A DNA stretch of 64,000 bases, taken from assembly GCA_963773685.1 (NCBI GenBank), contig CAVZBY010000011.1:744001-808000 (forward strand), in the 5' to 3' direction. The DNA is from JALHVH01 sp963773685. GTDB lineage: Bacteria > Acidobacteriota > Aminicenantia > Aminicenantales > Saccharicenantaceae. Positions within the stretch are counted from its first letter, which is position 1, and the number at the start of each line of letters is the position of its first letter. The translations under genes were made by a program, and so were the position numbers. Below the pieces are notes generated by a model. It saw only the letters and a program-made list of their open reading frames with translations, was not told the DNA's origin and did not search any database. This document shows, piece by piece, positions 29,006 through 38,109 of this stretch.

Positions 29006-30058
29006 CTACCCCAGGTCGACCCTCTCGATCCGGATCTTTTCCAGGTCGGCAACGCCCAGGCCTTTTTCGGCCGCGAGCTCGATGTGGTCCCAGGCGCGGC
29101 CCGTCTCCCGGATGGGAACGAGGCCCTCCTGTTTCCGCTTGGCGTCGATGGCGGCCCGTCCCACGGCGTCGAGCGCGACCGGGTCCGTCCCGAGCCAGAG
29201 CGTGTCCGCCGCATAGATGACCTTGGGGTTCTTCGGCGCGGGACCGAGATCGTAACAGGCCTCCAGGCCGTCGACGAGATGGAGGACGACCTTCTTCCGG
29301 ACGTCCGGACGGGCGCAGAAATCGGAGATGAACGGCCCGATATGCTTCGGCCCGTGGAACCGCCGGTTGTTGTCGCAGAGCCCGTAGGCCAGGTTCTTCA
29401 GGGTCAGCGTCACCCCCGACATGCCGTGGTCCTTGAGGATGGCCATGTTGATGACCTTGTCGCAGTCCCGGGTGAAGACGGACGAGAGCCGCGAGGCGGT
29501 CGAGCCGCCCTGCCTCTGGTCCGGATTGTCGAAGTCCGAGACATAGGCGACATCGGGATCATAGCGCCGGACGTACTCGTCGAGGGCGTCGGTGCCGTAG
29601 ACGCAGACGCCGGCCTCCGACGTGTTGAACGCGAACTTGCAGTCGCGCATCTGGGTTTCGAACCGGTCCCAGACGATGATGGAGTTCTCCCGGATCCCGA
29701 ACTCCGTCAGCTCGGCGACCATCGCCGCGATGAGCTCGTGGTGGGTGTAGAGGAGGGGCCGGCCGAGCGTGTTGATCTTGAGCCCGACCCGGTCCGTGGG
29801 CGAAAGGAACTTCGCCCAGGGATTCGAGGAGCCTGTCAGCTTTTCCATCCCCCGCCGGAGCATCTTCCGGGCGACCGCCGTATCGACGACGCGGTCCGCG
29901 AGGACGGCCCCGGGACCGAAGACCTCGACGACGCGGCCGCTCCCCGCGTCCGCGGCCGGACGGCCGAACACGGGTCCCGCGTTCGCGGCAAGGCCCGCTC
30001 CAAGGACGACCGAGGACCCCTTGACGATGAATTCCCGACGGTTCATTTTTCGGCTCAT
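29006..30058 (-). CDS. DUF362 domain protein with Tat signal
   Basis: A 350-residue protein starting at ATG 30058, with ggaggaa 5 nt upstream. The N-terminus MSRKMNRREFIVKGSS carries a twin-arginine motif followed by a hydrophobic stretch, so export by Tat is likely. The body is the DUF362 domain (VGLKINTLGRPLLYTH, INMAILKDHGMSGVTLTLKN, NNRRFHGP, DTLWLGTDPVALDAVG). The family is often linked to iron-sulfur proteins, but no Cys cluster motif is present here and the function is unknown. It lies upstream of hppA on the same strand, which has its own promoter. Confidence 0.85.
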   Translation of the reverse strand: MSRKMNRREFIVKGSSVVLGAGLAANAGPVFGRPAADAGSGRVVEVFGPGAVLADRVVDTAVARKMLRRGMEKLTGSSNPWAKFLSPTDRVGLKINTLGRPLLYTHHELIAAMVAELTEFGIRENSIIVWDRFETQMRDCKFAFNTSEAGVCVYGTDALDEYVRRYDPDVAYVSDFDNPDQRQGGSTASRLSSVFTRDCDKVINMAILKDHGMSGVTLTLKNLAYGLCDNNRRFHGPKHIGPFISDFCARPDVRKKVVLHLVDGLEACYDLGPAPKNPKVIYAADTLWLGTDPVALDAVGRAAIDAKRKQEGLVPIRETGRAWDHIELAAEKGLGVADLEKIRIERVDLG

Positions 30059-30210
30059 GGCCTTCCTCCGAAGAGCCAAAATACACGAATTTCCCCCAAG
30101 GCGCAACGGCCCCGATCGATGCCGGTCCATTGAAGCCCTTGTTCCCGCGGCCGCTCCTTTGATAGAATGAAGGCGTCGCCCGGCGGAGCCGGGCCCCCGG
30201 GAGGGAACCC

Positions 30211-30813
30211 ATGATCGCTACCGCCACCTTGAGAACCATCGTGTTGGCCTTATTCGGCCTGAGCCTTATTTGGGTGGTCAAGGTCGTCGTCAAGAGGGAA
30301 TTCGAGACGCTTTTTCGGGCCCTGCTTGTGACGGCGCTCATCGGAGGGGCCTTCCTCTATCTCCAGGAGACGAAGCACACCTCCATCTCGTGGAAGATCA
30401 TCAAGAACGACATCTTCCCCTCAACGGTCCAACCCTACACGTTCCTCAAGGAAGAGGGACGGATGGGCGGGCCTTTTCTCGTCCGTTACTACTTCCCCAA
30501 GCCCGGCCCCGAGGGGTCCGATCCGGGCCCCAGCCCGAAGCTCAACCTGACCCTGGACCCCAACGGAAAGAACTATCACATCACGGACGTCGAGCCCCTG
30601 AACCGCGTCCTCGCCGACCTCGGACTCCCCCCGGTCAAGGCCGGCGTCCGCGAACTCGCCTCCATCACGGGCCGTCTGACCGACGTCAATTACTACCGTT
30701 GGGATGATTACGCCGAGGGTATCCTCACCATCGAGCGCGGTCTCTGCAACAACAAGGACAGCCTGGAGCGGTACCACTGCCTCGTCAGCCTGACGATCCA
30801 GAACCGGTATTGA
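30211..30813 (+). CDS. Hypothetical membrane-anchored protein
   Basis: A 200-residue protein not recognised by me. Two hydrophobic segments (residues about 8-28 and 37-52) are followed by a soluble domain of ~145 residues with TSISWKIIKNDIFP and a C-terminal LERYHCLVSL. gggaggg just before ATG supports the start, and codon use fits the genome. Its last 29 nt overlap the convergent membrane protein gene. Confidence 0.7.
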   Translation: MIATATLRTIVLALFGLSLIWVVKVVVKREFETLFRALLVTALIGGAFLYLQETKHTSISWKIIKNDIFPSTVQPYTFLKEEGRMGGPFLVRYYFPKPGPEGSDPGPSPKLNLTLDPNGKNYHITDVEPLNRVLADLGLPPVKAGVRELASITGRLTDVNYYRWDDYAEGILTIERGLCNNKDSLERYHCLVSLTIQNRY

Positions 30814-31351
30814 ACAGGCCTCGGCGCAGGATAAAGCAGGGCGCCAGGAATCCCGCCAGGATCAGGGGGACGAGCATCATGGCCCTCAGGCCTTCGGGGA
30901 CGAAGATCATGCCCAGCGACCCGAACCACCACAGGATGCCGCAGGCCTTGAGCAGGTTCCAGCCGGCGAGCCCGCCGACAGCGTAAACGAGGACCCCGAG
31001 GACGGCGGCGAGAAGCGGCGGAACGGTGCCGAAAGGATACAGGCCGACAAGGGGAAAGATCAGCCCGAGGAGGACCGCAGCGATGCCGCATCCCGTGCCG
31101 AGGGACCTTGCTGCCGGCGGGAAGTTCGGCGCCTCCGGCAGCCGCGTCCTTTTGACGACCCAGGCCACCGTATAGATCCATCCCAGGCCGAGGAAGACGA
31201 CCCAATCGAGCCCGATCCAGGCCCTCATTTTCAGGAGTTCCAGGGCGTACATTCCGGCAATGGCCAGGATGATCCAGATCCCCCAGAACACGAACAGGGG
31301 CCCGTATTCAAGCATACCCGCCCTCATGCGCTCCTCACGCTCGTCCATCAT
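30785..31351 (-). CDS. Hypothetical multi-pass membrane protein, pgs operon tail
   Basis: A 188-residue protein with about five hydrophobic helices and no recognisable family. It starts 17 nt inside the pgsW 3' end, after a ggagg site, so it is the last gene of the pgsB-pgsC-pgsW operon. A role with the polyglutamate system is inferred from position only. ATG 31348 is an equally good start. Confidence 0.65.
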   Translation of the reverse strand: MMDEREERMRAGMLEYGPLFVFWGIWIILAIAGMYALELLKMRAWIGLDWVVFLGLGWIYTVAWVVKRTRLPEAPNFPPAARSLGTGCGIAAVLLGLIFPLVGLYPFGTVPPLLAAVLGVLVYAVGGLAGWNLLKACGILWWFGSLGMIFVPEGLRAMMLVPLILAGFLAPCFILRRGLFNTGSGSSG

Positions 31352-32453
31352 GTCCTCCCTGAACGGACCGCCGTCGCTCCTTCCGGCCCTTGCGCCCGGG
31401 AGCGAGGATCAATAGAACCAGGCATAGATAGGAACCGCCGAACGCCGCCGACAGACCGGCCCGACTCTCCGGCTTCGCGTAAACCTCGCCTTCTCCCGGC
31501 CGCGGCAAGGGGCTCGGGTCCCAGGGCAATCCGCCGGCCGCGGCCAGCCCTTTGATATTGAGGAGATGGATGACGGGAACGCCGCGCGACGCCATCTCCT
31601 GGAGGACGCCGCGGTTCCCGGCCGACGGGATGTCCTCGACATGTGCCAGGCCGGGGGCCACGTGAAGGACCGACGCGTCGGTGCCGATATTGGCCCAGCT
31701 CCCGCCGACGTTGACAAAGGCCCCGATCCTTCGCCCTTCGGCGACCTCGAAATAGAGGCGAATCCTGGCCGCGACGTTGCGTTCGAGATCGGGCTCATCG
31801 ATGACCGGGAGTCCGCTCCGCCCGATCCTGTCCTCGATAAGTCGCCGTCCCAGAGGGCTCAACTCCGCCCCCCGGTCCCCGTCGCCGCCGACCGCGAGGG
31901 CGGCGATCCGTCCTCTCGGACCCGGGCCCCGCTCCAGGCAATCATAGATGTCGAGCCCGTCGAAGGCCGGATCGTTGGCCCCCCACTGAGACGCGCCCAG
32001 CGACCAGATAAGAACCGGCTCGACCTCCATGGCCCGCGCCGCGGCGAGAACGGCGACGACGAGCGCGGGGAACGAGCTCGAGGCCCCGACGGCGACGATA
32101 TCTCCCCGCTTGACTCCGGCGTCGGCGAAAAGCCGGACGACAAGCCCGGCGAAGTTCGGATTGGTCGTCGTCCTCTTGGCCTCGAGGCTTCCCAGGGTCG
32201 TCGTGACCGGGGAGGCCTCGATGCCGATGAGGCCCGTCCGATTGATGTCGCTCGCCGGGTCGGGCGCCCTCCCCCTCGTCTCCCGGCAGTCCGCGGACAG
32301 CCTTCTCGGCCGCGGCCATGATCTCCGCCGCCTCCAGCATCGTTTCCCGCAACGGGGAAGGCCCCAGACGGGACAAGCTTGAAAAGGACGAAGAGAGCGA
32401 GGCCTGCCGCGCCCAGACAGGTAAATCCTCCCCGTTCCGATCCTTGTCTTCAT
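31335..32453 (-). CDS. pgsW: Poly-gamma-glutamate system protein PgsW (frameshifted)
   Basis: The locus needs three frame changes to read through: MKTRIGTG, then a membrane segment ALFVLFKLVPS in a second frame, then LRETMLEAAEIMAAAEKAV in a third, then back to the first with DINRTGLIGIEASPVTTTLG and the rest of the protein. One change lies at the C5 run 32271-32275. The reconstructed ~370-residue protein is a membrane-anchored member of the poly-gamma-glutamate system protein family (NPNFAGLVVRLF, VGASSSFPAL, VNVGGSWANIG). It overlaps pgsC by 4 nt and the next gene by 17 nt. The indels are probably sequence errors because the remaining sequence is well conserved. Confidence 0.72.
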   Translation of the reverse strand: MKTRIGTGRIYLSGRGRPRSLRPFQACPVWGLPRCGKRCWRRRRSWPRPRRLSADCRETRGRAPDPASDINRTGLIGIEASPVTTTLGSLEAKRTTTNPNFAGLVVRLFADAGVKRGDIVAVGASSSFPALVVAVLAAARAMEVEPVLIWSLGASQWGANDPAFDGLDIYDCLERGPGPRGRIAALAVGGDGDRGAELSPLGRRLIEDRIGRSGLPVIDEPDLERNVAARIRLYFEVAEGRRIGAFVNVGGSWANIGTDASVLHVAPGLAHVEDIPSAGNRGVLQEMASRGVPVIHLLNIKGLAAAGGLPWDPSPLPRPGEGEVYAKPESRAGLSAAFGGSYLCLVLLILAPGRKGRKERRRSVQGGHDGRA

Positions 32454-32884
32454 ATCAGGGAGACCAGGCGGGCGACGAAATAGGTCATGACAGTGACCGT
32501 GGCCAGGGAAGCCAGCGTGGGCATGGTCTTCTGGCGCTCCAGGCCGGAGGCCAGGAGCCCGGGAATGACCCATCCGATGACGCGTAGCTCGAGCGGCTCG
32601 CTGAAGAGCCGGGGAAGCACGAAGAACCATGTTTGGGCCAGGATCGCGCCGAGCAGGATCATGAGAACGAATCGCCGCCGGCCGAAAAGGATGAGACGGC
32701 GGGAAAGGAGCCTGTAGGCAAGGACCGAAAGCCCCGCGACCGCGAGCGTCGCCGCGATCCGGAGGGGCTGATCGAGGTACAAGGCCATGTAGCCGGGAAC
32801 GACGAGCCCGCCCGGCGAGATCCTCGTCGCCTCCGTATAGGCGAGGGCAAGCAGGAGGCCGATGAGCAAGGTCTCAAAGACCAT
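32450..32884 (-). CDS. pgsC: Poly-gamma-glutamate synthase membrane subunit PgsC
   Basis: A 144-residue, five-helix membrane protein, close to the usual PgsC length. It starts ETLLIGLLLALAYTEATRISPGGLVVPGY, a hallmark of PgsC/CapC, which forms the membrane part of the polyglutamate polymerase with PgsB. ATG 32884 overlaps the reconstructed pgsB stop, and the stop overlaps pgsW, consistent with translational coupling. Confidence 0.88.
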   Translation of the reverse strand: MVFETLLIGLLLALAYTEATRISPGGLVVPGYMALYLDQPLRIAATLAVAGLSVLAYRLLSRRLILFGRRRFVLMILLGAILAQTWFFVLPRLFSEPLELRVIGWVIPGLLASGLERQKTMPTLASLATVTVMTYFVARLVSLI

Positions 32885-34073
32885 GGGGCCTCCCCGTCCG
32901 TTCCCAATGCTCCAGCGATGGCCATCCCGGGCCCCCCGATGTTCCCCATCCCGACGACCAGGGCGGGCCCGGCCGCCAGGTCGGCGAGCTTTTGGATGAT
33001 CCGCTTCGGTTCCTTCTCCTCGAGGAGCAGGAATCTCCCGTTCCTTCCCGCCGGGACCCGCCCCATCCGGCGGACGAAGGCCCTGCCGTGACCTCCGATG
33101 ATCGCGATGCGTTCGAACATATCGAACATTCCCTCTTCGAAAGCCCGGGCCCATTGGAGCGTCCGGTCCCCCCTGTCCCGTCGAAGGTTCAATAGCCCGA
33201 TAAGGGCCCGGCCGGAAAATCCGGGGCCGTTCAGGATGCCGCTGAGGGCCTCCCTCGTGGAATCGGGATCGTTGGCGGCGAAGGCGCTGATGAAGGACAC
33301 GGGCCCGCCGTCGGGCGCGTCCCAAGCCTTGAGGCTCCCGAAATCTGGGCGTGCCCGGGACATCCCCCGGCGCCCGGCGGCGTCATCGATGCCCAGGACG
33401 CGGGCAACCTCGGCGGCCAAACGCGACGTTCTTCGCGAGGATCCCTTCGGTCCGGCCGGCCTCGCCCTTCCGCGGCCTCCGTCAGGCCTTCTCGGGCAAG
33501 GACGAGCTTGGTGCCCAGCTTCCGCGCCCGCTCGGAAAAGACGGGGAAGACCTCCTCTTCAGGCAGGACGACGATGCCGTTCGGAGGGAAGGCGGAGGCC
33601 AGGCAGGAGGCGATCTCGTCCCGTGTTTCCCCCATGAGATCGATATGGTCCAGCCGGACATTGGTCACGACGAGAACGTTCGGCCGGATGATGTGCCTGG
33701 ATTCGACGGACAGGCACTCCTCGCGGACGCTCATCATCTCCGTCACCAAGGCCCGCGCCCCGAGACGAGCAGCCAGCCGGACGACCCGTTTCTGTTCGAG
33801 GATCGTCGGCAGGCCCCGCCGGGCGATCTCCCTTTCGGAGCCGTCGGGCAGGATGAGGACGGCCTTCGATCCGGTCGTTTTGGCCAGGACGCGCGTTCCC
33901 GACTCCCGCAAGGCCCCGGCGACGAGCCTCGTGACGCTCGATTTTCCCCGGGTCCCCGTGACGCCGACGCGGATCGGGATCCGGTTCAGCCGGGCGTCGA
34001 GGACGACGCGCTCGACGGCCAGGAAGAGCAGGAACGCCGCGGCGCCGGCCCCGGCGACGAAAAGGGATCTCAA
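32874..34073 (-). CDS. pgsB: Poly-gamma-glutamate synthase PgsB, Mur-ligase fold (frameshifted)
   Basis: ATP-dependent amide ligase that polymerises glutamate. After an N-terminal membrane helix comes the P-loop VTGTRGKSSVTRL, TEMMSVREEC and NVRLDHIDLMG. The frame breaks near 33440-33485 and 33420 (EGILAKNVA then AAEVARVLGIDD), and again at the C6 run 32932-32937, after which it ends at 32874 overlapping pgsC by 11 nt. The reconstructed protein is about 400 residues, normal for PgsB. The start appears to be TTG. PgsA (CapA) and PgsE are not visible here. All three breaks look like single-base indels. Confidence 0.75.
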
Positions 34074-34564
34074 CGCGCGCTTCTTCCTTTCCGGCAGATG
34101 ATATCACCGATCGCGCGGAGGAAGGAAGGGGTCCCGTTCCGAAAGCGTGGCGATGGGTGCCGACGAGCCCCATCCTGGAAAGGCCGGGAAAAAAAATCCG
34201 GGGCGAGGGGAGCGTTACGCTCCGGCCCCGCCCCGCGCAGAAACAAGGAAGGAGGGATTTGGGATGCCATTGATTGTGCAATTTCCGTGCCAGCTCCCGA
34301 GATCGCCTTCTCCCCATAAGGAGGGGGGCGGGAGCGCGGCTCGGCTTGTCTTCGCGTAAAGAATATTTACTCAGGTGCCGAGAATAGAGGTCCGACCTTG
34401 TGCAAGTCGGACACGGAAGGAAAAAGCCCCACCGTAAGATAATGGTTCCTTACTATAGACCGTCGGGACGCGGCTTTATTCCCGTTCTTTCACGAGGATC
34501 GCCGTCCTTTGGGTTGAATTCCCTCCGGGGGTGTTCTATATTCATTCCTTAAACCAGGCAAGGG
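34074..34564. other. Divergent spacer between pgsB and the ECF sigma gene
   Basis: No gene is supported in this 491-nt spacer. It contains a hairpin GTCCGAC/GTCGGAC (34390-34412, 9-nt loop), a short hairpin GGAGCG-tta-CGCTCC near 34220, and the candidate sigma-gene promoter. The stretch 34350-34480 is less GC-rich and may be a long leader, but no known riboswitch consensus was recognised. Confidence 0.45.
34514..34542 (+). promoter_or_regulatory. Candidate promoter of the ECF sigma/anti-sigma operon
   Basis: TTGAAT (34514-34519), a 17-nt spacer and TATATT (34537-34542), 22 nt before the sigma factor ATG. It is a housekeeping-type promoter; no ECF-type AAC/GTC motif was noticed. Confidence 0.5.
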
Positions 34565-35113
34565 ATGGAAAAGCTCCTTCAGACGAAACGCTTTCTCGAC
34601 GAGATCTCCAGGTCCGTAAAAGCGATCCTCCTGAAGAACTTCCCGGGGATCGCCGGCCCGGAGCGCGAGGACATCGAGCAGGAGATCAAGCTCAAGCTCT
34701 GGAAGATGGTCCGGCGTGGGAAGGACATTCGGAATCTCAAGTCCTATCTAGGGAGGATGGTCTATACGACCGCACTCGACGTGATCGCAAAGAGAAGGAA
34801 CCACGTATCGCTCGACAACCTGCCCGTCGGGGGCCGGTCCGCGGCGCTTGGCGACGACGGGCGGCCGGGCCCGGAGGCCCTGGCCGAGCGGAGTCAGATG
34901 AGGGACCGCATCAGGGCGGCCGTGGACGGGCTGCCCGAAAGGCGACGGGCGGTCCTCGAGCTCCATCTGACCGGCCAGGACATCGAACAGATGGCCGGGC
35001 GCCTCGGCTGGAGCTCCCACCGGGTCCGGCATCTTCTCTATCGGGGGCTCGGCGACGTCCGGAAGAAGCTCGAGGGGGGCCGGATCGAGAGCAAGACGGG
35101 GGAACGGAAATGA
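34565..35113 (+). CDS. ECF-type RNA polymerase sigma factor
   Basis: A 182-residue protein. Region 2 is visible as EDIEQEIKLKLWKMV and LKSYLGRMVYTTALDVIAKR, and region 4 as VDGLPERRRAVLELHL with helix-turn-helix SSHRVRHLLYRGLGDVRKKL. There is no region 3, as expected for ECF factors. Its stop overlaps the start of the anti-sigma-like gene (ATGA), the usual sigma/anti-sigma pairing. The regulon is unknown. Confidence 0.88.
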   Translation: MEKLLQTKRFLDEISRSVKAILLKNFPGIAGPEREDIEQEIKLKLWKMVRRGKDIRNLKSYLGRMVYTTALDVIAKRRNHVSLDNLPVGGRSAALGDDGRPGPEALAERSQMRDRIRAAVDGLPERRRAVLELHLTGQDIEQMAGRLGWSSHRVRHLLYRGLGDVRKKLEGGRIESKTGERK

Positions 35114-35844
35114 GAGGGTCCCGACGGTCGAAATGTCCCGGGGACGAACAGCTCCTCGGGGCCTTCCTTCTCGAGCTCGACCCGATATCGAGGGACCGGA
35201 TCGCGGGGCATATCGCGGCCTGTCCCCTTTGCCGGAGGAAACAAACCGTGCTCGAGGAGATCGCCGAAGAGCTCCGGGCACGGGCCGGCGGACTTCCGGA
35301 CAGCCTCGGGTCCGAAGAGGAAGCGGCCCTACGGGATATGGCCCGAGCCGAGGTCCGGAGGATCCGTGCGGATGGTCGCCGGCACCGCTTGCCCCGGTTC
35401 GTCCCCGTCCGGGCGGCGGTCGCCGCCGCCGTCCTCATCACAGCGGCCGCGAGCATCTTTTTTTACTCGCGAACCCGGCCGCCGGATATCGACAGGGGCG
35501 CCCGGACCGGCATCCGGCTCATCGAACCGGAAGGGACTCTTCAACGCGCACCCTCCATCTTCCGGTGGAAGGCCGTCAGGAACGCGGACATCTACCAATT
35601 CGAGATCTTCGACGAAGAGCTCCGGTCTGTCCTCGTCCGGAGGATCAAGAGCACATCGGTGACATTGTCTCCGGAAGAGATGAGCAGGCTCAGGCCGGGA
35701 CAGACCTATTATTGGGACGTGGAAGCCTTCGACGACGAGAATCGCCCGATCGCCTCCGGCCAAAGGTCCTTCCTCGTCCCATCCGGCGGAACGCCGGACG
35801 CTCCGTCCGCCCCCCAGCAGGCGAGGACGAAGGGAAGCCGGTAA
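35110..35844 (+). CDS. Zinc-binding anti-sigma factor with extracytoplasmic Ig-like domain
   Basis: A 244-residue protein. The N-terminal domain has HIAACPLC, the H-x3-C-x2-C ZAS zinc motif that binds ECF factors. A membrane helix (VRAAVAAAVLITAAASIFFY, about residues 98-117) separates it from an outer domain with EPEGTLQRAPSIFRW and RPGQTYYWDVEAFDDE, similar to fibronectin/Ig-like modules. It overlaps the sigma gene by 4 nt. Inference: it senses an envelope signal and releases the sigma factor. Confidence 0.82.
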   Translation: MRGSRRSKCPGDEQLLGAFLLELDPISRDRIAGHIAACPLCRRKQTVLEEIAEELRARAGGLPDSLGSEEEAALRDMARAEVRRIRADGRRHRLPRFVPVRAAVAAAVLITAAASIFFYSRTRPPDIDRGARTGIRLIEPEGTLQRAPSIFRWKAVRNADIYQFEIFDEELRSVLVRRIKSTSVTLSPEEMSRLRPGQTYYWDVEAFDDENRPIASGQRSFLVPSGGTPDAPSAPQQARTKGSR

Positions 35845-35853
35845 GGGCGCGGA

Positions 35854-36157
35854 CTAGAACGCGAACGGCACCGGGGCCTTGGGGAACCGGATGCCGAATT
35901 TCTTCAGCTTTTCGTGGAGCGTCGTGTACTTGACCCCGAGGATGCCGGCGGCCTGCTTCTGGTTCCCCCCGGCCATGCGGAGGGAGCGGACGATGATGTC
36001 CTTCTCGATCCGGTCCATGAGGTCCTTCAGGAGGATGGGCTGTTCCCGGCACAGGTAGTCGACGAAAAGGTCGAAGACCTCGTCGTCCTTCCGTGCTTTC
36101 CCCGGCGCCGTCCTTCCTCTTCGTCTTCGTCGCGATGAGAACGCTTTCTTCCCTCAC
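35854..36157 (-). CDS. Fis-type helix-turn-helix protein (single frameshift)
   Basis: Starting at GTG 36157, the frame reads MREESVLIATKTKRKDGAG and breaks at the C4 run 36100-36103. After removing one base it continues KARKDDEVFDLFVDYL, then MDRIEKDIIVRSLRMAGGNQ and KQAAGILGVKYTTLHEKLKK, a Fis/NtrC-type DNA-binding helix-turn-helix, ending FPKAPVPFAF. The reconstructed length is about 100 residues, the size of Fis. It may regulate sigma-54 genes beside it, though this is inference. It is convergent with the anti-sigma gene. Confidence 0.72.
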
Positions 36158-36190
36158 TTCATCACTCCCTCACGGCCTCTCTTCCCGCCC

Positions 36191-36577
36191 CTAGGCCCGC
36201 CTCTCCATCTCGTCCCGGATCTCGAGAAGGGCGTCGATGGACCGGTTGAAGACGTTGAGGTCCAGCGGCTTGACGAAGAACTGGCTGATGGACAGGCGCT
36301 GGAGGTCTTCGATCCGGATGAGGTCCGGGAACGCCGAGACCATGATGACGTCGCCCCGGTACCCGGACCGGCGGAACTCCTCGATGAGAGCGAGCCCGCT
36401 CCCCCGGGGGAGGCGGTAATCGGCGATGATCAGGTCCACACCGGCGTTGCGGAACCTGGCCAGGGCTTCCTCGCCGTCGGCGGCCAGATAGACCCGGTAC
36501 TTTCGGGCGAGGAGGAGAAAGAAGGTCTTGCGGATGGATTCGTCGTCGTCGACGATCACGATCTTTCGGCCGAGCAT
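36191..36577 (-). CDS. Single-domain response regulator
   Basis: A 128-residue receiver domain without an output domain. Acidic pocket IVIVDDDES, phosphoacceptor Asp in LIIADYRLPRGSG, Ser/Thr in VIMVSAF and Lys in FFVKPLDL are all present. I chose ATG 36577 (agagg 8 nt upstream); ATG 36592 is possible. It lies between the Fis-type gene and the NtrC-type regulator on the same strand. Confidence 0.85.
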   Translation of the reverse strand: MLGRKIVIVDDDESIRKTFFLLLARKYRVYLAADGEEALARFRNAGVDLIIADYRLPRGSGLALIEEFRRSGYRGDVIMVSAFPDLIRIEDLQRLSISQFFVKPLDLNVFNRSIDALLEIRDEMERRA

Positions 36578-36762
36578 CTTGGTGCCTCTCATTATCCCGT
36601 CCGGAAATAGAGCATATTTCATGCCAATCCGGCACCCGGTGTTTTCAGGGGAGGACAGCTCCGCGGGCAGGCCGGAGCGGGGCCGCACGGGGGCAGAATT
36701 TACACCCGGGGCAAGAACGTTTACGGCCCGGGTCCGGAGGCGGGGCCGACGCCGCGAACGTC

Positions 36763-38109
36763 TCAGACGGGAGGAGCGAGCTCCAACCCGTATTCCCGGA
36801 TCTTCTTGTCGAGGGTCGGCCGGCTGATCTGGAGGATCTGGCTCGTCCGGGTCTTGCTCCCTCGGGTCGCGGCGAGGACGTGCTGGATATAGCTTTTCTC
36901 GACCTCTTTGAGCGGGACGAGCTCCCGCGGAAAGAGCCTCTTCTCCGGGGTCTCCAGGGGCAGGTTCTCCTTGAGGACGACGTCCCCCTTGGCCAGGATG
37001 ACCGCCCGGGTCAGGGCGTTCTCGAGCTCGCGGACGTTGCCCTTCCAGGGCATCTCGGTGAGGAGCTTCATGACGTCCCCGGGGACCTTGCGCACGTTCT
37101 TCCGCAGCTCCCGGTTGATCTTTTCGAGGAGGTAGCCCGCGAGCGCGGGGATGTCGTCCTTCCTCTCCCTGAGGGGCGGCAGGGCGATCTCGACGACCTT
37201 GAGCCGGTAGTACAGGTCCTCCCGGAAGCGCCCCTTTTCGATGAGGGCGGAGAGGTTCTGGTTGGTCGCCGCGACGATCCGGGCTTCGGTCTTGAGCACC
37301 CGCTCGCCGCCGACCTTCATGAAATCCCGGGTCTCGATGACCCGGAGGAGCTTGGACTGGAGGTTGGGTGAGACGTCCCCGATCTCGTCCAGGAAGAGCG
37401 TCCCGCGTCCGGCGATCTCGAATTTTCCCCGCGTCTCCGAGACGGCGTCCGTGAAAGCCCCCCGGGCGTGGCCGAAGAGCTCGCTCTCGAGGAGCGTGTC
37501 CTGGATGGCCGAGCAGTTGATGACGATGAACGGCTCGTCGCGGAACGGGCTGTTGTAATGGATGGCCTTGGCCACGAGCTCCTTGCCGGTGCCGCTCTCG
37601 CCCTGGATGAGGATGTTGGTCCGGGTGCCGGCGACCGACCCGATGAGCTTGAAGACCTCGCGCATCTGCGGCGAGCGGCCGACGAGGTTGTCGATGGTGT
37701 ATTCCTTCTGCTTCTCCTCGACGAGGTAGCTGACCTTGTCCTCCAGGGCGCGGACCTGGAGGGCCTTGTCGATGGTCAGGTCGAGCTCGAGAAAATCGAG
37801 CGGCTTCACCAGGTACTCGAAAGCCCCGGCCTTGACGGCCTCCACGGTCGTCTTCATGTCGTCGAACGCCGTCATGACGAGAAAGACCGACTGCCGCCGC
37901 TCCTCCCGGAGCCGCCTGAGGACGTCCAGGCCGTTGGCGTCGGGAAGACGGATGTCGAGGATGACGAGGTCGGGGCCGACCTCGCGGTAACGGGCGATGC
38001 CGCTCTCCCCGTCGCCGGCGACGGCGACCTCATACCCCTTCCGGGCCAGGTGCGAGGCTATGGTCCGGCTGACGAGCGGGTCGTCCTCGATGATCAGTAT
38101 GGATCTCAT
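36763..38109 (-). CDS. NtrC-family sigma-54-dependent response regulator
   Basis: A 448-residue protein in three parts: receiver domain (LIIEDD, phosphoacceptor Asp in LVILDIRLPDANG, Lys in LVKPLDF), AAA+ sigma-54 activator domain (Walker A GESGTGKE, Walker B TLFLDEIG, ALPPLRERKDDIP, MPWKGNVRELENAL) and a Fis-type helix-turn-helix (TRTSQILQISRPTLDKKIRE). The sigma-54 contact loop reads GAFTDA rather than GAFTGA, a substitution known in other members. It overlaps the histidine kinase gene by 4 nt and is its evident partner. Confidence 0.95.
   Translation of the reverse strand: MRSILIIEDDPLVSRTIASHLARKGYEVAVAGDGESGIARYREVGPDLVILDIRLPDANGLDVLRRLREERRQSVFLVMTAFDDMKTTVEAVKAGAFEYLVKPLDFLELDLTIDKALQVRALEDKVSYLVEEKQKEYTIDNLVGRSPQMREVFKLIGSVAGTRTNILIQGESGTGKELVAKAIHYNSPFRDEPFIVINCSAIQDTLLESELFGHARGAFTDAVSETRGKFEIAGRGTLFLDEIGDVSPNLQSKLLRVIETRDFMKVGGERVLKTEARIVAATNQNLSALIEKGRFREDLYYRLKVVEIALPPLRERKDDIPALAGYLLEKINRELRKNVRKVPGDVMKLLTEMPWKGNVRELENALTRAVILAKGDVVLKENLPLETPEKRLFPRELVPLKEVEKSYIQHVLAATRGSKTRTSQILQISRPTLDKKIREYGLELAPPV

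Noticed and set aside
34390..34412. Riboswitch in the leader of the ECF sigma gene
   Set aside because: Only a single 7-bp hairpin is visible; no GEMM or other known consensus such as the GCAAAG core was found.
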